The notes beneath the pieces are model-generated. The model did not search any database. It had not been told where the DNA came from and was given only the letters and a program-made list of their open reading frames with translations. From Unio delphinus (Eukaryota > Mollusca > Bivalvia > Unionida > Unionidae): DNA of 64,000 bases. The stretch is from contig JAQISU010000115.1 of assembly GCA_029339505.1 (NCBI GenBank), positions 2,567,001 through 2,631,000 on the forward strand, written 5' to 3'. Every line of letters begins with the position of its first letter. Position 1 is the first letter of the stretch. Position numbers and translations under genes: made by a program. Shown piece after piece: positions 37,379 to 50,113 of this stretch.

Positions 37379-38831
37379 CCCTTAAAGTGCGTGTCGCGAC
37401 TATAGTCGCGCTGTTGTTTGTGGTCCCATAGTGCGTGTCGCGACTATTGTCGCACTAGAGGTGAGCAACACTGATCGCATTCTGTAACTTCATCTTGCCA
37501 TAAATGCCTGTAAAACTATATTTGATTGGTTTAAAAAGGCCCGGAACGAGCATTCTGCAGTACTTTACTATATTATTAACGATGTAATTTTACAAATGCT
37601 CGCTTCTAAACACATGGTACTTGTGCAGAGCTAAAATGGCCGACACTGAATACGATGGTGATTTCTTGCAACAAATATTCGCTTCTGATAGTGATGCTAA
37701 TAGTGATTTTGAATAATTTGAGAAAAATGACATTATTGGAGCAAGCGAGGTATTGATGGAAATACACATGAATGATTTTGAGTCAGAAATTTACGTGGAA
37801 CTGGAGTCGGATGTACATGCTCGATTGACGTGAAAAAATGGCGTGCCTGTCAACGCCCATTTACTGGTAATTCAAAATTAAATGTCGAGATGGTGAAAAA
37901 TGAACCTACGGACTATTGAAGACTTTTTCTTAGATGACGAGCTATTTCATCTGATAGTAGATCAAACAAATCGTAATGCAGATCAGAGAGTTCATGGAGC
38001 AGACTTGAACGAAAAAAGTCGCATGAAGAAATGGCGGCCTGTCTTACCTGAGCATCTAAAACGTTTTCGCATCGATTAAAACAATGGGTTTGGTACATAT
38101 GTCTGTTCTCGATTCCTAATGGGCTATTGATGATGTGATATCAACCGCATACTTCAGCAAAAAAAAAAAAGTATGGGATAGATTTCAAGCTATTCCAAGC
38201 AATTTACACCTGTCAGACAATGAGAACAATTAAGGTGACTCCTCACAAAATCAGCACAATGATTGAACAAAAATAAAGCCGTTGCTGAGGTTTAATCACC
38301 AGATATGGACCTCAGTTTGATGATATTATAATAAATAATTATAATAAATAACAGGTGATAGTTTTTCATGAGCATTAATTGCTGACTGGTGGGTATAAAC
38401 ATACATCTGACATTCATGGAGTGGATTTTTGCAAAACTTTCACCTTGCCTTTACCTGTGATTTTCACAATTTATATATAAGATTGTGACAGACATAATAT
38501 GTGCATGTTTGGACTACTAAAGAATATAACATTTTGTAGATATATTTGAACTTTTCCATCAAAAACAAACAAAAATACTGATGAAATACAATTGTAACTT
38601 GTCAGTTTACCTGTATTTACACCTGTACCTGCAAATATGTTAAACCTACACATGTGTCTTGATGCTAATCTTAAAGTATAGACACATTCAATCATTTTTT
38701 ATATAGGGGTTGTTTATCAATAGTGTATATTTAATGAAATACATGCAATTTAAAGACTGTGCAGTTTTCTTCCCTGAAACAATTCAGCACTGAGGGACCT
38801 TTTACTGCAAAACAATGGAGCACTTTAAGGG
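37379..38831 (+). mobile_element. decayed piggyBac element with TTAA target duplication
   Basis: 1453 bp starting CCCTTAAAGTGC and ending in its exact inverse GCACTTTAAGGG, giving 12-bp terminal inverted repeats. It is flanked on both sides by TTAA (37375-37378 and 38832-38835). CCC-type ends with a TTAA duplication are diagnostic of piggyBac. Just inside the left end lies a perfect 16-bp palindrome, CGCGACTATAGTCGCG (37395-37410), with an imperfect copy at 37436-37455. The interior keeps the start of a transposase (see separate entry) but is far shorter than an autonomous element of about 2.4 kb or more. Confidence 0.92.
37636..38280 (+). pseudogene. piggyBac transposase N-terminal remnant
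   Basis: An ATG at 37636 opens MADTEYDGDFLQQIFASDSD, an acidic N-terminus typical of the family, which stops soon after. Following broken frames give IEDFFLDDELFHLIVDQTNR and KKWRPVLPEHLKRF at about 37914-38080. These match the start of the piggyBac transposase domain, where a D/E-L-I-V-x-x-T-N-R helix is followed by a W-x-P-V-x-x-x-E motif. Several in-frame stops and at least one frameshift are present. The catalytic Asp-containing core is missing. It is non-functional. Confidence 0.82.
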
Positions 38832-38835
38832 TTAA

Positions 38836-39530
38836 GCTGTTTATTCATATTGCCTCTGAGTCAATCATTCTGGATGAGATAACTGTTTCTTTGTAATTCA
38901 TAATTGTTAGATATCCAACAAGTTATATTCATCCCTGTGATCCTGTTTGTTTTTTATGTGAACTATCCAAACCGTTAGTATTCTCAGTACTTTGCTTTCT
39001 GATATTTAAAGCCAATAGATGCATGCAACATTGCTTAATTGACAATATGATTGTGTGAATTAATGCCAATATACACCTGTCAACATTGCTTAATTGACAA
39101 TATGATTGTGTGAATTAATGCCAATATACACCTGTCACTCACATTAATTTACCTTCAAGTAAAGTTTCAAGGTCTGGAGCATTTGCATATATGTCAATGT
39201 CAGCTCACATATTTTCTCCTTGTTTTTAGACAGCAAAATTGTAATTATTTTTTTGTTGCTATCATATATATCTTTATTTAGTATCCCAAAACAAACAAAT
39301 GAGCATAAGGTTTTCTAGTTCAGACAAGGAACTTACTTCACCGATAATATTGAGTTATCCCTTTGATCTATTAATAAATTTAATCTTTATGTGCACTGTA
39401 ATGAATAAATACATTACTTTTTGTTGTATTTATTCTAATCTTTAAGGAAATTGATGTCGATTATAAAACACAACTTCACACTGTCATGTTTTACTCTTCC
39501 TCCATCATACTAGGGATGTAGGTCAAGGCA
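38836..39530. other. intron 4, segment with a 55-bp duplication
   Basis: Mostly unique. Contains two adjacent copies of a 55-bp unit (caacattgcttaattgacaa ... atacacctgt) at 39026 and 39081. Confidence 0.8.
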
Positions 39531-39945
39531 ATCCTAATTGCTATGCAGATAATAGGGCAAGGCAATCCTAATTACTATGCATATAATAGGGCAAGGCAGT
39601 CCTAATTACTATGCAGATAATAGGGCAAGGCAATCCTAATTACTATGCAGATAATAGGGCAAGGCAGTCCTAATTACTATGCATATAATAGGGCAAGGCA
39701 GTCCTAATTACTATGCATATAATAGGGCAAGGCAGTCCTAATTACTATGCATATAATAGAGCAAGGCAATCCTAATTACTATGCAGATAATAGGGCAAGG
39801 CAGTCCTAATTACTATGCAGATAATAGGGCAAGGCATTCCTAATTACTATGCATATAATAGAGCAAGGCAATCCTAATTACTATGCAGATAATAGGGCAA
39901 GGCAGTCCTAATTACTATGCAGATAATAGGGCAAGGCAGTCCTTG
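39516..39945. repeat. 34-bp tandem repeat, about 12 copies
   Basis: The unit is gggcaaggcagtcctaatta then ctatgcagataata. It alternates between gcagat and gcatat subtypes. It ends 57 bp before the next exon. Confidence 0.96.
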
Positions 39946-40002
39946 CTAATAAAACCCACTACGTTTTTTTAAAATTATTTTTAAATATTGCAATTATTCT
40001 AG

Positions 40003-40172
40003 GAATCTGAATTTGTGGTGACCTGTGCTGACCCTGAGTATTTGAAACAACAGCCTAAGCAAGGGAGTAAAGCCAGTCTGCTTTCTCAGAAGTCTCGGAA
40101 AAGTCAGCGATATGAAGTCACCCAGCCCAGAATGCAGGATGAAACTCCTGTGAAGAAACGTGATTTATCCAG
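40003..40172 (+). CDS. exon 5 in window: cytoplasmic tail
   Basis: 170 nt. Acceptor attattctag/GAATC, donor TATCCAG/gttagt. It enters in phase 0, matching the transmembrane exon, and leaves in phase 2. It encodes ESEFVVTCADPEYLKQQPKQ, then a Ser/Lys/Arg-rich stretch (GSKASLLSQKSRKSQRYEV) and ETPVKKRDLSR. It is hydrophilic and rich in potential phosphorylation sites. No catalytic motif is visible. It sits between the 34-bp and 21-bp arrays. Confidence 0.85.
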
Positions 40173-40257
40173 GTTAGTATTGTTTTATCTGTTAGATTGA
40201 TTGATTGATTGACGTTCAGTGGCATATGAAGACATGAAAGGTTATATCATGCTGAAA

Positions 40258-40935
40258 CAATGGGAATAAAATACCATGCCCAGGGAGTAAAATACAATGC
40301 CCAGGGAGTACAATACCATGCCCAGGGAGTAAAATACCATGCCCAGAGAGTAAACTACCATGTCCAGAGAGTAAAGTACCATACCCAAAGAGTAAAATAT
40401 AATGCCCATGCCCAGGGAGAAAATACCATGCCCAGAGAGTAAAGTACCATGCCCAGTGAGTAAAGTAACATGCCCAGGGTGTAAATTACCATGCCCAAAG
40501 ATGCCAAGAGAGTAAAGTACCATGCCCAGAGCATACAATACCATTCCCATGTAGTAAAATACCATGCCCAGGGAGTAAATTACCATGCCCAGAGAGTAAA
40601 TTACCATGCCCAGAGAATAAAGTACCATGCCCAGAGAGTAAAGTACCATGCCCAGAGAGTAAATTACCATGCCCAGAAAATAAAGTACCATGCCCAGAGA
40701 CTAAAGTACCATGCCCAGGGAGTAAAGTACCATGCCCAGGGAGTAATGTACCATGCCCAGGGAGTAAAGTACCATGCCCAGAGAGTAACATACCATTCCC
40801 AGAGAGTAAAGTAACATGCCCAGGGAGTAAATTACCATGCCCAGAGAGTAAAATACCATGCCAAGGGAGTAAAGTACAATACCCAGTGAGTAAAGTACCA
40901 TGCCCAGAGAGTAAAATACCATGCCCAGGGACACA
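40258..40935. repeat. 21-bp tandem repeat, about 32 copies
   Basis: The unit is ccatgcccagagagtaaagta, with variants of the middle bases. Because the period is divisible by three, both strands show long open frames (for example 40242-40691 on the minus strand). None has coding features beyond the repeat. Confidence 0.96.
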
Positions 40936-40949
40936 TCACAGCAGACTTT

Positions 40950-41025
40950 CCATCCTTGTCTGGGCTGTATTTGAACCTAAGCCTTTCTTGTTGTGAATCC
41001 AGTAGGCTAACCACTGCAGCTTCTT
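40950..41025 (-). mobile_element. tRNA-like fragment, possible SINE head
   Basis: On the minus strand, tggttagcctactgg (near 41000-41015) fits a Pol III A box, and aggttcaaatac (40966-40978) fits a B box, about 35 bp apart. The arms do not pair well enough for a real tRNA gene. No SINE body was recognised beyond it. Confidence 0.4.
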
Positions 41026-41629
41026 TTATACATATTAGAATGAAGGTCGGAGTCTTCATGTGCCCTTGGGTCATTTTTAAAGCCAATGATAATGTTGCCT
41101 TCTATGGCATGAAGAGTTGGATTTCATGAAACCCAATCCTCTCGGGCCATCTTTGGATTGGGACAATAATCCATTTAATACCATTCCCTTGGCAGATGCT
41201 GGTGCATACTTTCTACTAGATTGATTTGAGTTGGGCTTTTAATAGCAGTAATAAATTACCTGTCACTGTCGTCTTAATTACCATTTTTGGGACTAGAGTT
41301 CCATTCTATGCTCATAATTCCAACCTCCCAATATAGTAGAACATTTTAGAAGTCTAGAACAGAGAGAACCCAGAACCAATCTAACTACCACATCAGATGT
41401 TTATATAGATATATGTCTTCCTTTCTTGGATTCACGAAGATATGTGAAATTCACTTGCCTAGTCTGTGTGTTGAGAATCCCAAAAATTAGCCAACGGCTA
41501 AAAGAATACAAGTATGGAGTATAACTCCATCACCAATACATTCAACTACCAGTCACACTGGCCACCAAGCTGTCAATATTCCAGGTTGGTCAAATCAAGC
41601 AATCAGCGCCCACCAATCATGGTAAGCAA
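41026..41629. other. intron 5, unique segment
   Basis: No gene, array or transposon recognised between the 21-bp and 36-bp arrays. Confidence 0.55.
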
Positions 41630-42006
41630 TGCCCGAATACCAGCTACTCTACCAGCAACACTATTCAGCCCTATGACTGCTACTCTATCAGCAATACTAT
41701 TCAGCCCTATGACTGCTACTTTACTAGCAACACTATTCAGCCCTATGACTGCTACTCTACCAGCAACACTATTCAGCCCTATGACTGCTACTCTATCAGC
41801 AATACTATTCAGCCCTATGACTGCTACTCTACCAGCAACACTATTCAGCCCTATGACTGCTACTCTATCAGCAACACTATTCAGCCTTATGACTGCTACT
41901 CTACCAGCAACACTATTCAGCCCTATGACTGCTACTCTACCAGCAACACTATTCAGCCCTATGACTGCTACTCTATCAGCAATACTATTCAGCCCTATGA
42001 CTGCTA
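41630..42006. repeat. 36-bp tandem repeat, about 10 copies
   Basis: The unit is actattcagccctatgactg then ctactctaccagcaac, with atcagcaat variants. It keeps a 180-residue + strand frame open (41514-42056) because 36 is a multiple of three. I regard that frame as non-coding. It is followed at about 42065-42135 by a short 9- to 10-bp repeat of cactctggt. Confidence 0.94.
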
Positions 42007-42324
42007 TGGTTCTGCTTTATAACTGTGATATGGTCGACTTCAATGGTTATTTCTGAAGTTGATACCACGTCGACTCCAATCACTCCAATCACTCTGGTCA
42101 CTCTGATCACTCTGGTCACTGTTCTCTCTGGTCAGCTGAAAATATATCTAATGCTGTGTACTATGCATGACACAGGCATATATGATAAAATGTAATGACA
42201 TTACATATGGTAAACTATACAGATTATCAGCACAATATTTACATAATTATATACAAGTTCAGAAGTGAACTGAACCATGCCCACTAAGAAACCTACAGTA
42301 CTGAACATTTCTTAAAAATCACAT

Positions 42325-43056
42325 ATAACACATATACAAGGAACTCTCAAATCAAATATAACATGAATACAAGGAACTCTCAAATCACATATAACATGAA
42401 TACAACGAACTCTCAAATCACATATAACATGAATACAAGGAACTCTCAATCACATATAACATGAATACAAGGAACTCTCAAATCACATATAACATGAATA
42501 CAAGAAACTTTCAAATCACATATAACATGAATACAAGGAACTCTCAAATCACATATAACATGAATACAAGGAACTATCAAATCACATATAACATGAATAC
42601 AAGAAACTTTCAAATCACATATAACATGAATACAAGGAACTCTCAATCACATATAACATGAATACATTCAAGGAACTCTCAAATCACATATAACTTGAAT
42701 ACAATGAACTCTCAAATCACATATAACATGAATACAAGGAACTCTCAAATCACATATAACTTGAATACAATGAACTCTCAAATAACATATAACTTGAATA
42801 CAATGAACTCTCAAATCACATATAACATGAATACAAGGAACTCTCAAATCACATATAACATGAATACAAGGAACTCTCAAATCACATATAACTTGAATAC
42901 AATGAACTCTCAAATCACATATAACATGAATACAAGTAACTCTCAAATCACATATAACATGAATACAAGTAACTCTCAAATCACATATAACATGAATACA
43001 AGTAACTCTCAAATCACATATAACATGAATACAAGGAACTCTCAAATCACATCTAA
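42325..43056. repeat. 33-bp tandem repeat, about 22 copies
   Basis: The unit is aatcacatataacatgaata then caaggaactctca. Variants are aacttgaatacaatgaa and caagtaact. Period 33 produces open frames on both strands that I do not call genes. Confidence 0.96.
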
Positions 43057-43362
43057 CACAAATTTTCCAAAATGCATTCATAACAAAATAGATCCAGTGT
43101 TTGGGGTGGATTGGAATATTCTCAAATATAACTGCTGTTGAAGTGACATCGTTAAACAAAATATTAAGAAGAATGCTGTGGAAGTAACTTTGAAAATATG
43201 GTCACAAATGGTTTGAAAGACTTGATAAGCTTTTATTTAGTATAAATATTTAGTGAATTTGGTTGGATGCAGCAATTCCCACAATTGCCTAGCCATGATT
43301 TGGCAAGTATGACATGTGTAATAAAAATTTTCTGAATTAATTGAATATTTGTTTCTCTTTAG
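43057..43362. other. intron 5, last segment
   Basis: Unique sequence ending in the acceptor ttgtttctctttag at 43349-43362. Confidence 0.65.
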
Positions 43363-43478
43363 ATCCAAAACCTCAAGTATATTTAATTCCCGCAGTGAAG
43401 ATTCCATGGATAAAGAGGCAGTAGAAGGCAATGTCATATCACCTTCCAGACGCAAAAATAACCGACTCAAAGAGTCAG
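43363..43478 (+). CDS. exon 6 in window: cytoplasmic tail
   Basis: 116 nt. Acceptor tctctttag/ATCC, donor GAGTCAG/gtgagt. It enters in phase 2 and leaves in phase 1. With the split codon it reads RSKTSSIFNSRSEDSMDKEA, then VEGNVISPSRRKNNRLKESG. It is basic and Ser-rich and predicted disordered, with two R/K-x-x-S-type phosphorylation contexts (RSKTSS, SPSRRK). No domain is recognised. Confidence 0.83.
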
Positions 43479-43619
43479 GTGAGTGTTTTCAGAGTTAACA
43501 CATTTTCATAAGAGACTGAACAATTGAAATGCAACATTTAATACATTTTAATTTTCAATTGTTATCCATCATGTTTCTTAGTTTATTTTGCTGATTGAAA
43601 TAGACCTGTGAGAATAACT
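43479..43619. other. intron 6 start
   Basis: Short unique segment after the gtgagt donor, before the degenerate satellite. Confidence 0.5.
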
Positions 43620-45285
43620 TTGTGATTTAAATGGATCTATTAGTATGAAAGATTGTGACTCAAACAGCCCTGTTAATATGACTTTGATTGTGACTCAAAC
43701 AGTCCTGTTAGTATGACTTTGATTGTGACTCAAACAGTCCTGTTAGTATGATTGAGTGTGATTCAAACAGTCTTGCTAATATGACTTTGCTTGTGACTCA
43801 AATAGTCCTGTTAGTATGATTGAGTGTGACTCAAATAATCCTGTTAATATGACTTGAGTGTGACTCAAACAGTCTTGCTAATATGACTTTGATTGTGACT
43901 CAAATAGTCCTGTTAGTATGATTGAGTGTGTCTCAAATAGTCCTGTTAATATGACTTGAGTGTGACTCAAACAGTCCTGTTAATATGACTTTGATTGTGA
44001 TGCAAATTGTCCTGTTAGTATGATTGAGTGTGACTCAAACAGTCATGTTAATATGACTTTGAGTGCGACTCAAACAGTCCTGTTAATATAACTTTGATTG
44101 TGACTCAAACAGTCCTGGTAGTATGACTTGAGTGTGACTCAGATAGTCCTGTTAGTATGACATTGATTGTGACTCAAACATTCCTGTTAGTTTGACTTTG
44201 TGACTCAAACAGTAATGTTAATATGACTTTGATTGTGACTCAAACAGTCCTGTTTGTATGACATTGATTGTGACTCAAACAGTCACGTTAGTATGACTTG
44301 AGTGTGACTCAAACAGTCCTGTTAGTATGATTTGAGTGTGACTCAAACAGTCCTGTTAATATGACTTTGATTGTGACTCAAACAGTCCTGTTAGTATAAC
44401 TTTGAGTGTGACTCAACCAGTCCTTTTAATATGACTTTGATGTGACTTAAATAGGCCTGTTAGTGTGACTTTGTGACTTCAACAGGACTGTTACTATGAC
44501 TTGGTGTCTTTAACAGGCCTTTAGTATCATTTTGAGTGTGACTCAAACAGTCTTGTTAATATGACTTTAATTGTGACTTAAATAGGCCTGTTAGTGTGAC
44601 TTGGTGACTTCAACAGGACTGTTACTATGACTTTGTGACTTCAACAGGACTGTTACTATGACTTGGTGACTTCAACAGGACTGTTACTATGACTTAGTGA
44701 CTTCAACAGGACTGTTACTATGACTTTGTGACTTCAACAGGACTGTTACTATGACTTTGTGACTTTAACAGGACTGTTACTATGACTTTGTGACTTCAAC
44801 AGGACTGTTACTATGACTTTGTGTATTTAACAGACCTTTGGTATGACTTTGTGTATTTAACAGGCCTTTAGTGTAACTTTGCATCCTAAACAAGCATTTA
44901 ACTTTTATAGACCTGCTAATATGACTTTAATTGTGACTTATACATGCTCTTAGTATGACAGAGTCTCACTAATAATGGCTTTTTAATATGATTTTAAGTG
45001 TAACTTAAAGAGGTCTGTTAGTATGACTTTGTGACTTAAACAGATATTTTAGTATGACTTTGTGACTTAAACAGATATTTTAGTATAACTTTGTGACTTA
45101 AACAGGTATTTTAGTATGACTTTGAGCATGACTTAGATATATCTCTTTGTATGACTTTGAATGTGACCTAAATAGGACTATACATCTATGAATGTGACTT
45201 ATAAAGGCTTGTTAGTATGACTTTGATGTAAACAGGCCTGTTAGTATGACTTTGTGACTTCAACAGGCCTTTGAGTGTGATTTAA
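43620..45285. repeat. degenerate ~33- to 35-bp satellite
   Basis: Diverged units on the theme tgtgactcaaacagtcctgt tagtatgactttgat. A subregion at 44620-44830 is homogenised to gacttcaacaggactgttac tatgacttt. It grades into the clean satellite that follows, sharing the tagtatgactttgtgactt core, and appears to be its older flank. Confidence 0.9.
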
Positions 45286-48200
45286 ATAGGTTGTTAATGT
45301 GACTTTGTGACTTAAACATGTCTGTTAGAATGAATTTGAGTATAATTTCAAATGGTCTGTTAGTATGACTTTGTGACTTAAACATGTCTGTTAGAATGAA
45401 TTTGAGTATAATTTCAAATGGTCTGTTAGTATGACTTTGTGACTTAAACATGTCTGTTAGAATGAATTTGAGTATAATTTCAAATGGTCTGTTAGTATGA
45501 CTTTGTGACTTAAACATGTCTGTTAGAATGAATTTGAGTATAATTTCAAATGGTCTGTTAGTATGACTTTGTGACTTAAACATGTCTGTTAGAATGAATT
45601 TGAGTATAATTTCAAATGGTCTGTTAGTATGACTTTGTGACTTAAACATGTCTGTTAGAATGAATTTGAGTATAATTTCAAATGGTCTGTTAGTATGACT
45701 TTGTGACTTAAACATGTCTGTTAGAATGAATTTGAGTATAATTTCAAATGGTCTGTTAGTATGACTTTGTGACTTAAACATGTCTGTTAGAATGAATTTG
45801 AGTATAATTTCAAATGGTCTGTTAGTATGACTTTGTGACTTAAACATGTCTGTTAGAATGAATTTGAGTATAATTTCAAATGGTCTGTTAGTATGACTTT
45901 GTGACTTAAACATGTCTGTTAGAATGAATTTGAGTATAATTTCAAATGGTCTGTTAGTATGACTTTGTGACTTAAACATGTCTGTTAGAATGAATTTGAG
46001 TATAATTTCAAATGGTCTGTTAGTATGACTTTGTAGCTTAAACATGTCTGTTAGAATGAATTTGAGTATAATTTCAAATGGTCTGTTAGTATGACTTTGT
46101 AGCTTAAACATGTCTGTTAGAATGAATTTGAGTATAATTTCAAATGGTCTGTTAGAATGAATTTGAGTATAATTTCAAATGGTCTGTTAGTATGACTTTG
46201 TGACTTAAACATGTCTGTTAGAATGAATTTGAGTATAATTTCAAATGGTCTGTTAGTATGACTTTGTAGCTTAAACATGTCTGTTAGAATGAATTTGAGT
46301 ATAATTTCAAATGGTCTGTTAGTATGACTTTGTAGCTTAAACATGTCTGTTAGAATGAATTTGAGTATAATTTCAAATGGTCTGTTAGAATGAATTTGAG
46401 TATAATTTCAAATGGTCTGTTAGTATGACTTTGTAGCTTAAACATGTCTGTTAGAATGAATTTGAGTATAATTTCAAATGGTCTGTTAGAATGAATTTGA
46501 GTATAATTTCAAATGGTCTGTTAGTATGACTTTGTAGCTTAAACATGTCTGTTAGAATGAATTTGAGTATAATTTCAAATGGTCTGTTAGTATGACTTTG
46601 TGACTTAAACATGTCTGTTAGAATGAATTTGAGTATAATTTCAAATGGTCTGTTAGTATGACTTTGTAGCTTAAACATGTCTGTTAGAATGAATTTGAGT
46701 ATAATTTCAAATGGTCTGTTAGTATGACTTTGTGACTTAAACATGTCTGTTAGAATGAATTTGAGTATAATTTCAAATGGTCTGTTAGTATGACTTTGTA
46801 GCTTAAACATGTCTGTTAGAATGAATTTGAGTATAATTTCAAATGGTCTGTTAGTATGACTTTGTAGCTTAAACATGTCTGTTAGAATGAATTTGAGTAT
46901 AATTTCAAATGGTCTGTTAGTATGACTTTGTGACTTAAACATGTCTGTTAGAATGAATTTGAGTATAATTTCAAATGGTCTGTTAGTATGACTTTGTGAC
47001 TTAAACATGTCTGTTAGAATGAATTTGAGTATAATTTCAAATGGTCTGTTAGTATGACTTTGTGACTTAAACATGTCTGTTAGAATGAATTTGAGTATAA
47101 TTTCAAATGGTCTGTTAGTATGACTTTGTGACTTAAACATGTCTGTTAGAATGAATTTGAGTATAATTTCAAATGGTCTGTTAGAATGAGTTTGAGTATA
47201 ATTTCAAATGGTCTGTTAGAATGAATTTGAGTATAATTTCAAATGGTCTGTTAGAATGAATTTGAGTATAATTTCAAATGGTCTGTTAGAATGAATTTGA
47301 GTATAATTTCAAATGGTCTGTTAGAATGAATTTGAGTATAATTTCAAATGGTCTGTTAGAATGAATTTGAGTATAATTTCAAATGGTCTGTTAGAATGAA
47401 TTTGAGTATAATTTCAAATGGTCTGTTAGAATGAATTTGAGTATAATTTCAAATGGTCTGTTAGAATGAATTTGAGTATAATTTCAAATGGTCTGTTAGA
47501 ATGAATTTGAGTATAATTTCAAATGGTCTGTTAGAATGAATTTGAGTATAATTTCAAATGGTCTGTTAGAATGAATTTGAGTATAATTTCAAATGGTCTG
47601 TTAGAATGAATTTGAGTATAATTTCAAATGGTCTGTTAGAATGAATTTGAGTATAATTTCAAATGGTCTTTTAGTATGACTTTGTGACTTAAACATGTCT
47701 GTTAGAATGAATTTGAGTATAATTTCAAATGGTCTGTTAGAATGAATTTGAGTATAATTTCAAATGGTCTGTTAGAATGAATTTGAGTATAATTTCAAAT
47801 GGTCTGTTAGAATGAATTTGATTATAATTTCAAATGGTCTGTTAGAATGAATTTGAGTATAATTTCAAATGGTCTGTTAGTATGACTTTGTGACTTAAAC
47901 ATGTCTGTTAGAATGAATTTGAGTATAATTTCAAATGGTCTGTTAGAATGAATTTGAGTATAATTTCAAATGGTCTGTTAGAATGAATTTGAGTATAATT
48001 TCAAATGGTCTGTTAGTATGACTTTGTGACTTAAACATGTCTGTTAGAATGAATTTGAGTATAATTTCAAATGGTCTGTTAGTATGACTTTGTGACTTAA
48101 ACATGTCTGTTAGAATGAATTTGAGTATAATTTCAAATGGTCTGTTAGTATGACTTTGTGACTTAAACATGTCTGTTAGAATGAATTTGAGTATAATTTC

Positions 48201-50113
48201 AAATGGTCTGTTAGTATGACTTTGTGACTTAAACATGTCTGTTAGAATGAATTTGAGTATAATTTCAAATGGTCTGTTAGTATGACTTTGTGACTTAAAC
48301 ATGTCTGTTAGAATGAATTTGAGTATAATTTCAAATGGTCTGTTAGTATGACTTTGTGACTTAAACATGTCTGTTAGAATGAATTTGAGTATAATTTCAA
48401 ATGGTCTGTTAGAATGAATTTGAGTATAATTTCAAATGGTCTGTTAGAATGAATTTGAGTATAATTTCAAATGGTCTGTTAGAATGAATTTGAGTATAAT
48501 TTCAAATGGTCTGTTAGAATGAATTTGAGTATAATTTCAAATGGTCTGTTAGAATGAATTTGAGTATAATTTCAAATGGTCTGTTAGAATGAATTTGAGT
48601 ATAATTTCAAATGGTCTGTTAGAATGAATTTGAGTATAATTTCAAATGGTCTGTTAGAATGAATTTGAGTATAATTTCAAATGGTCTGTTAGAATGAATT
48701 TGAGTATAATTTCAAATGGTCTGTTAGTATGACTTTGTGACTTAAACATGTCTGTTAGAATGAATTTGAGTATAATTTCAAATGGTCTGTTAGTATGACT
48801 TTGTGACTTAAACATGTCTGTTAGAATGAATTTGAGTATAATTTCAAATGGTCTGTTAGAATGAATTTGAGTATAATTTCAAATGGTCTGTTAGAATGAA
48901 TTTGAGTATAATTTCAAATGGTCTGTTAGAATGAATTTGAGTATAATTTCAAATGGTCTGTTAGTATGACTTTGTGACTTAAACATGTCTGTTAGAATGA
49001 ATTTGAGTATAATTTCAAATGGTCTGTTAGTATGACTTTGTGACTTAAACATGTCTGTTAGAATGAATTTGAGTATAATTTCAAATGGTCTGTTAGTATG
49101 ACTTTGTGACTTAAACATGTCTGTTAGAATGAATTTGAGTATAATTTCAAATGGTCTGTTAGTATGACTTTGTGACTTAAACATGTCTGTTAGAATGAAT
49201 TTGAGTATAATTTCAAATGGTCTGTTAGTATGACTTTGTAGCTTAAACATGTCTGTTAGAATGAATTTGAGTATAATTTCAAATGGTCTGTTAGTATGAC
49301 TTTGTGACTTAAACATGTCTGTTAGAATGAATTTGAGTATAATTTCAAATGGTCTGTTAGTATGACTTTGTGACTTAAACATGTCTGTTAGAATGAATTT
49401 GAGTATAATTTCAAATGGTCTGTTAGTATGACTTTGTGACTTAAACATGTCTGTTAGAATGAATTTGAGTATAATTTCAAATGGTCTGTTAGTATGACTT
49501 TGTAGCTTAAACATGTCTGTTAGAATGAATTTGAGTATAATTTCAAATGGTCTGTTAGTATGACTTTGTGACTTAAACATGTCTGTTAGAATGAATTTGA
49601 GTATAATTTCAAATGGTCTGTTAGTATGACTTTGTGACTTAAACATGTCTGTTAGAATGAATTTGAGTATAATTTCAAATGGTCTGTTAGTATGACTTTG
49701 TGACTTAAACATGTCTGTTAGAATGAATTTGAGTATAATTTCAAATGGTCTGTTAGTATGACTTTGTAGCTTAAACATGTCTGTTAGAATGAATTTGAGT
49801 ATAATTTCAAATGGTCTGTTAGTATGACTTTGTGACTTAAACATGTCTGTTAGAATGAATTTGAGTATAATTTCAAATGGTCTGTTAGTATGACTTTGTG
49901 ACTTAAACATGTCTGTTAGAATGAATTTGAGTATAATTTCAAATGGTCTGTTAGTATGACTTTGTGACTTAAACATGTCTGTTAGAATGAATTTGAGTAT
50001 AATTTCAAATGGTCTGTTAGTATGACTTTGTAGCTTAAACATGTCTGTTAGAATGAATTTGAGTATAATTTCAAATGGTCTGTTAGTATGACTTTGTGAC
50101 TTAAGAAGTCTGT
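45286..50113. repeat. 4.8-kb homogeneous satellite of 35-bp (A) and 31-bp (B) modules
   Basis: Module A is gaatgaatttgagtataatt then tcaaatggtctgtta. Module B is gtatgactttgtgacttaaa then catgtctgtta, or with gtagctta in place of gtgactta. Most of the array is the AB dimer of 66 bp. Other stretches are A only, notably 47140-47670 and 48380-48720. Sequence identity is extremely high. Since 66 is 22 codons, the minus strand shows long frames with a 22-residue repeat (for example 48891-50261), broken wherever A-only stretches shift the phase. I do not call these genes. Confidence 0.97.

Noticed and set aside
40242..40934. Open frames on both strands over the 21-bp repeat
   Set aside because: The period is divisible by three, so all frames without a stop in the unit stay open. 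There are no splice sites in phase with the gene.
41514..42056. 180-residue + strand frame (ATLFSPMT repeats)
   Set aside because: It lies inside intron 5 over a 36-bp array. Including it would break the phase 2 join between 40172 and 43363 unless unsupported splice sites are assumed.
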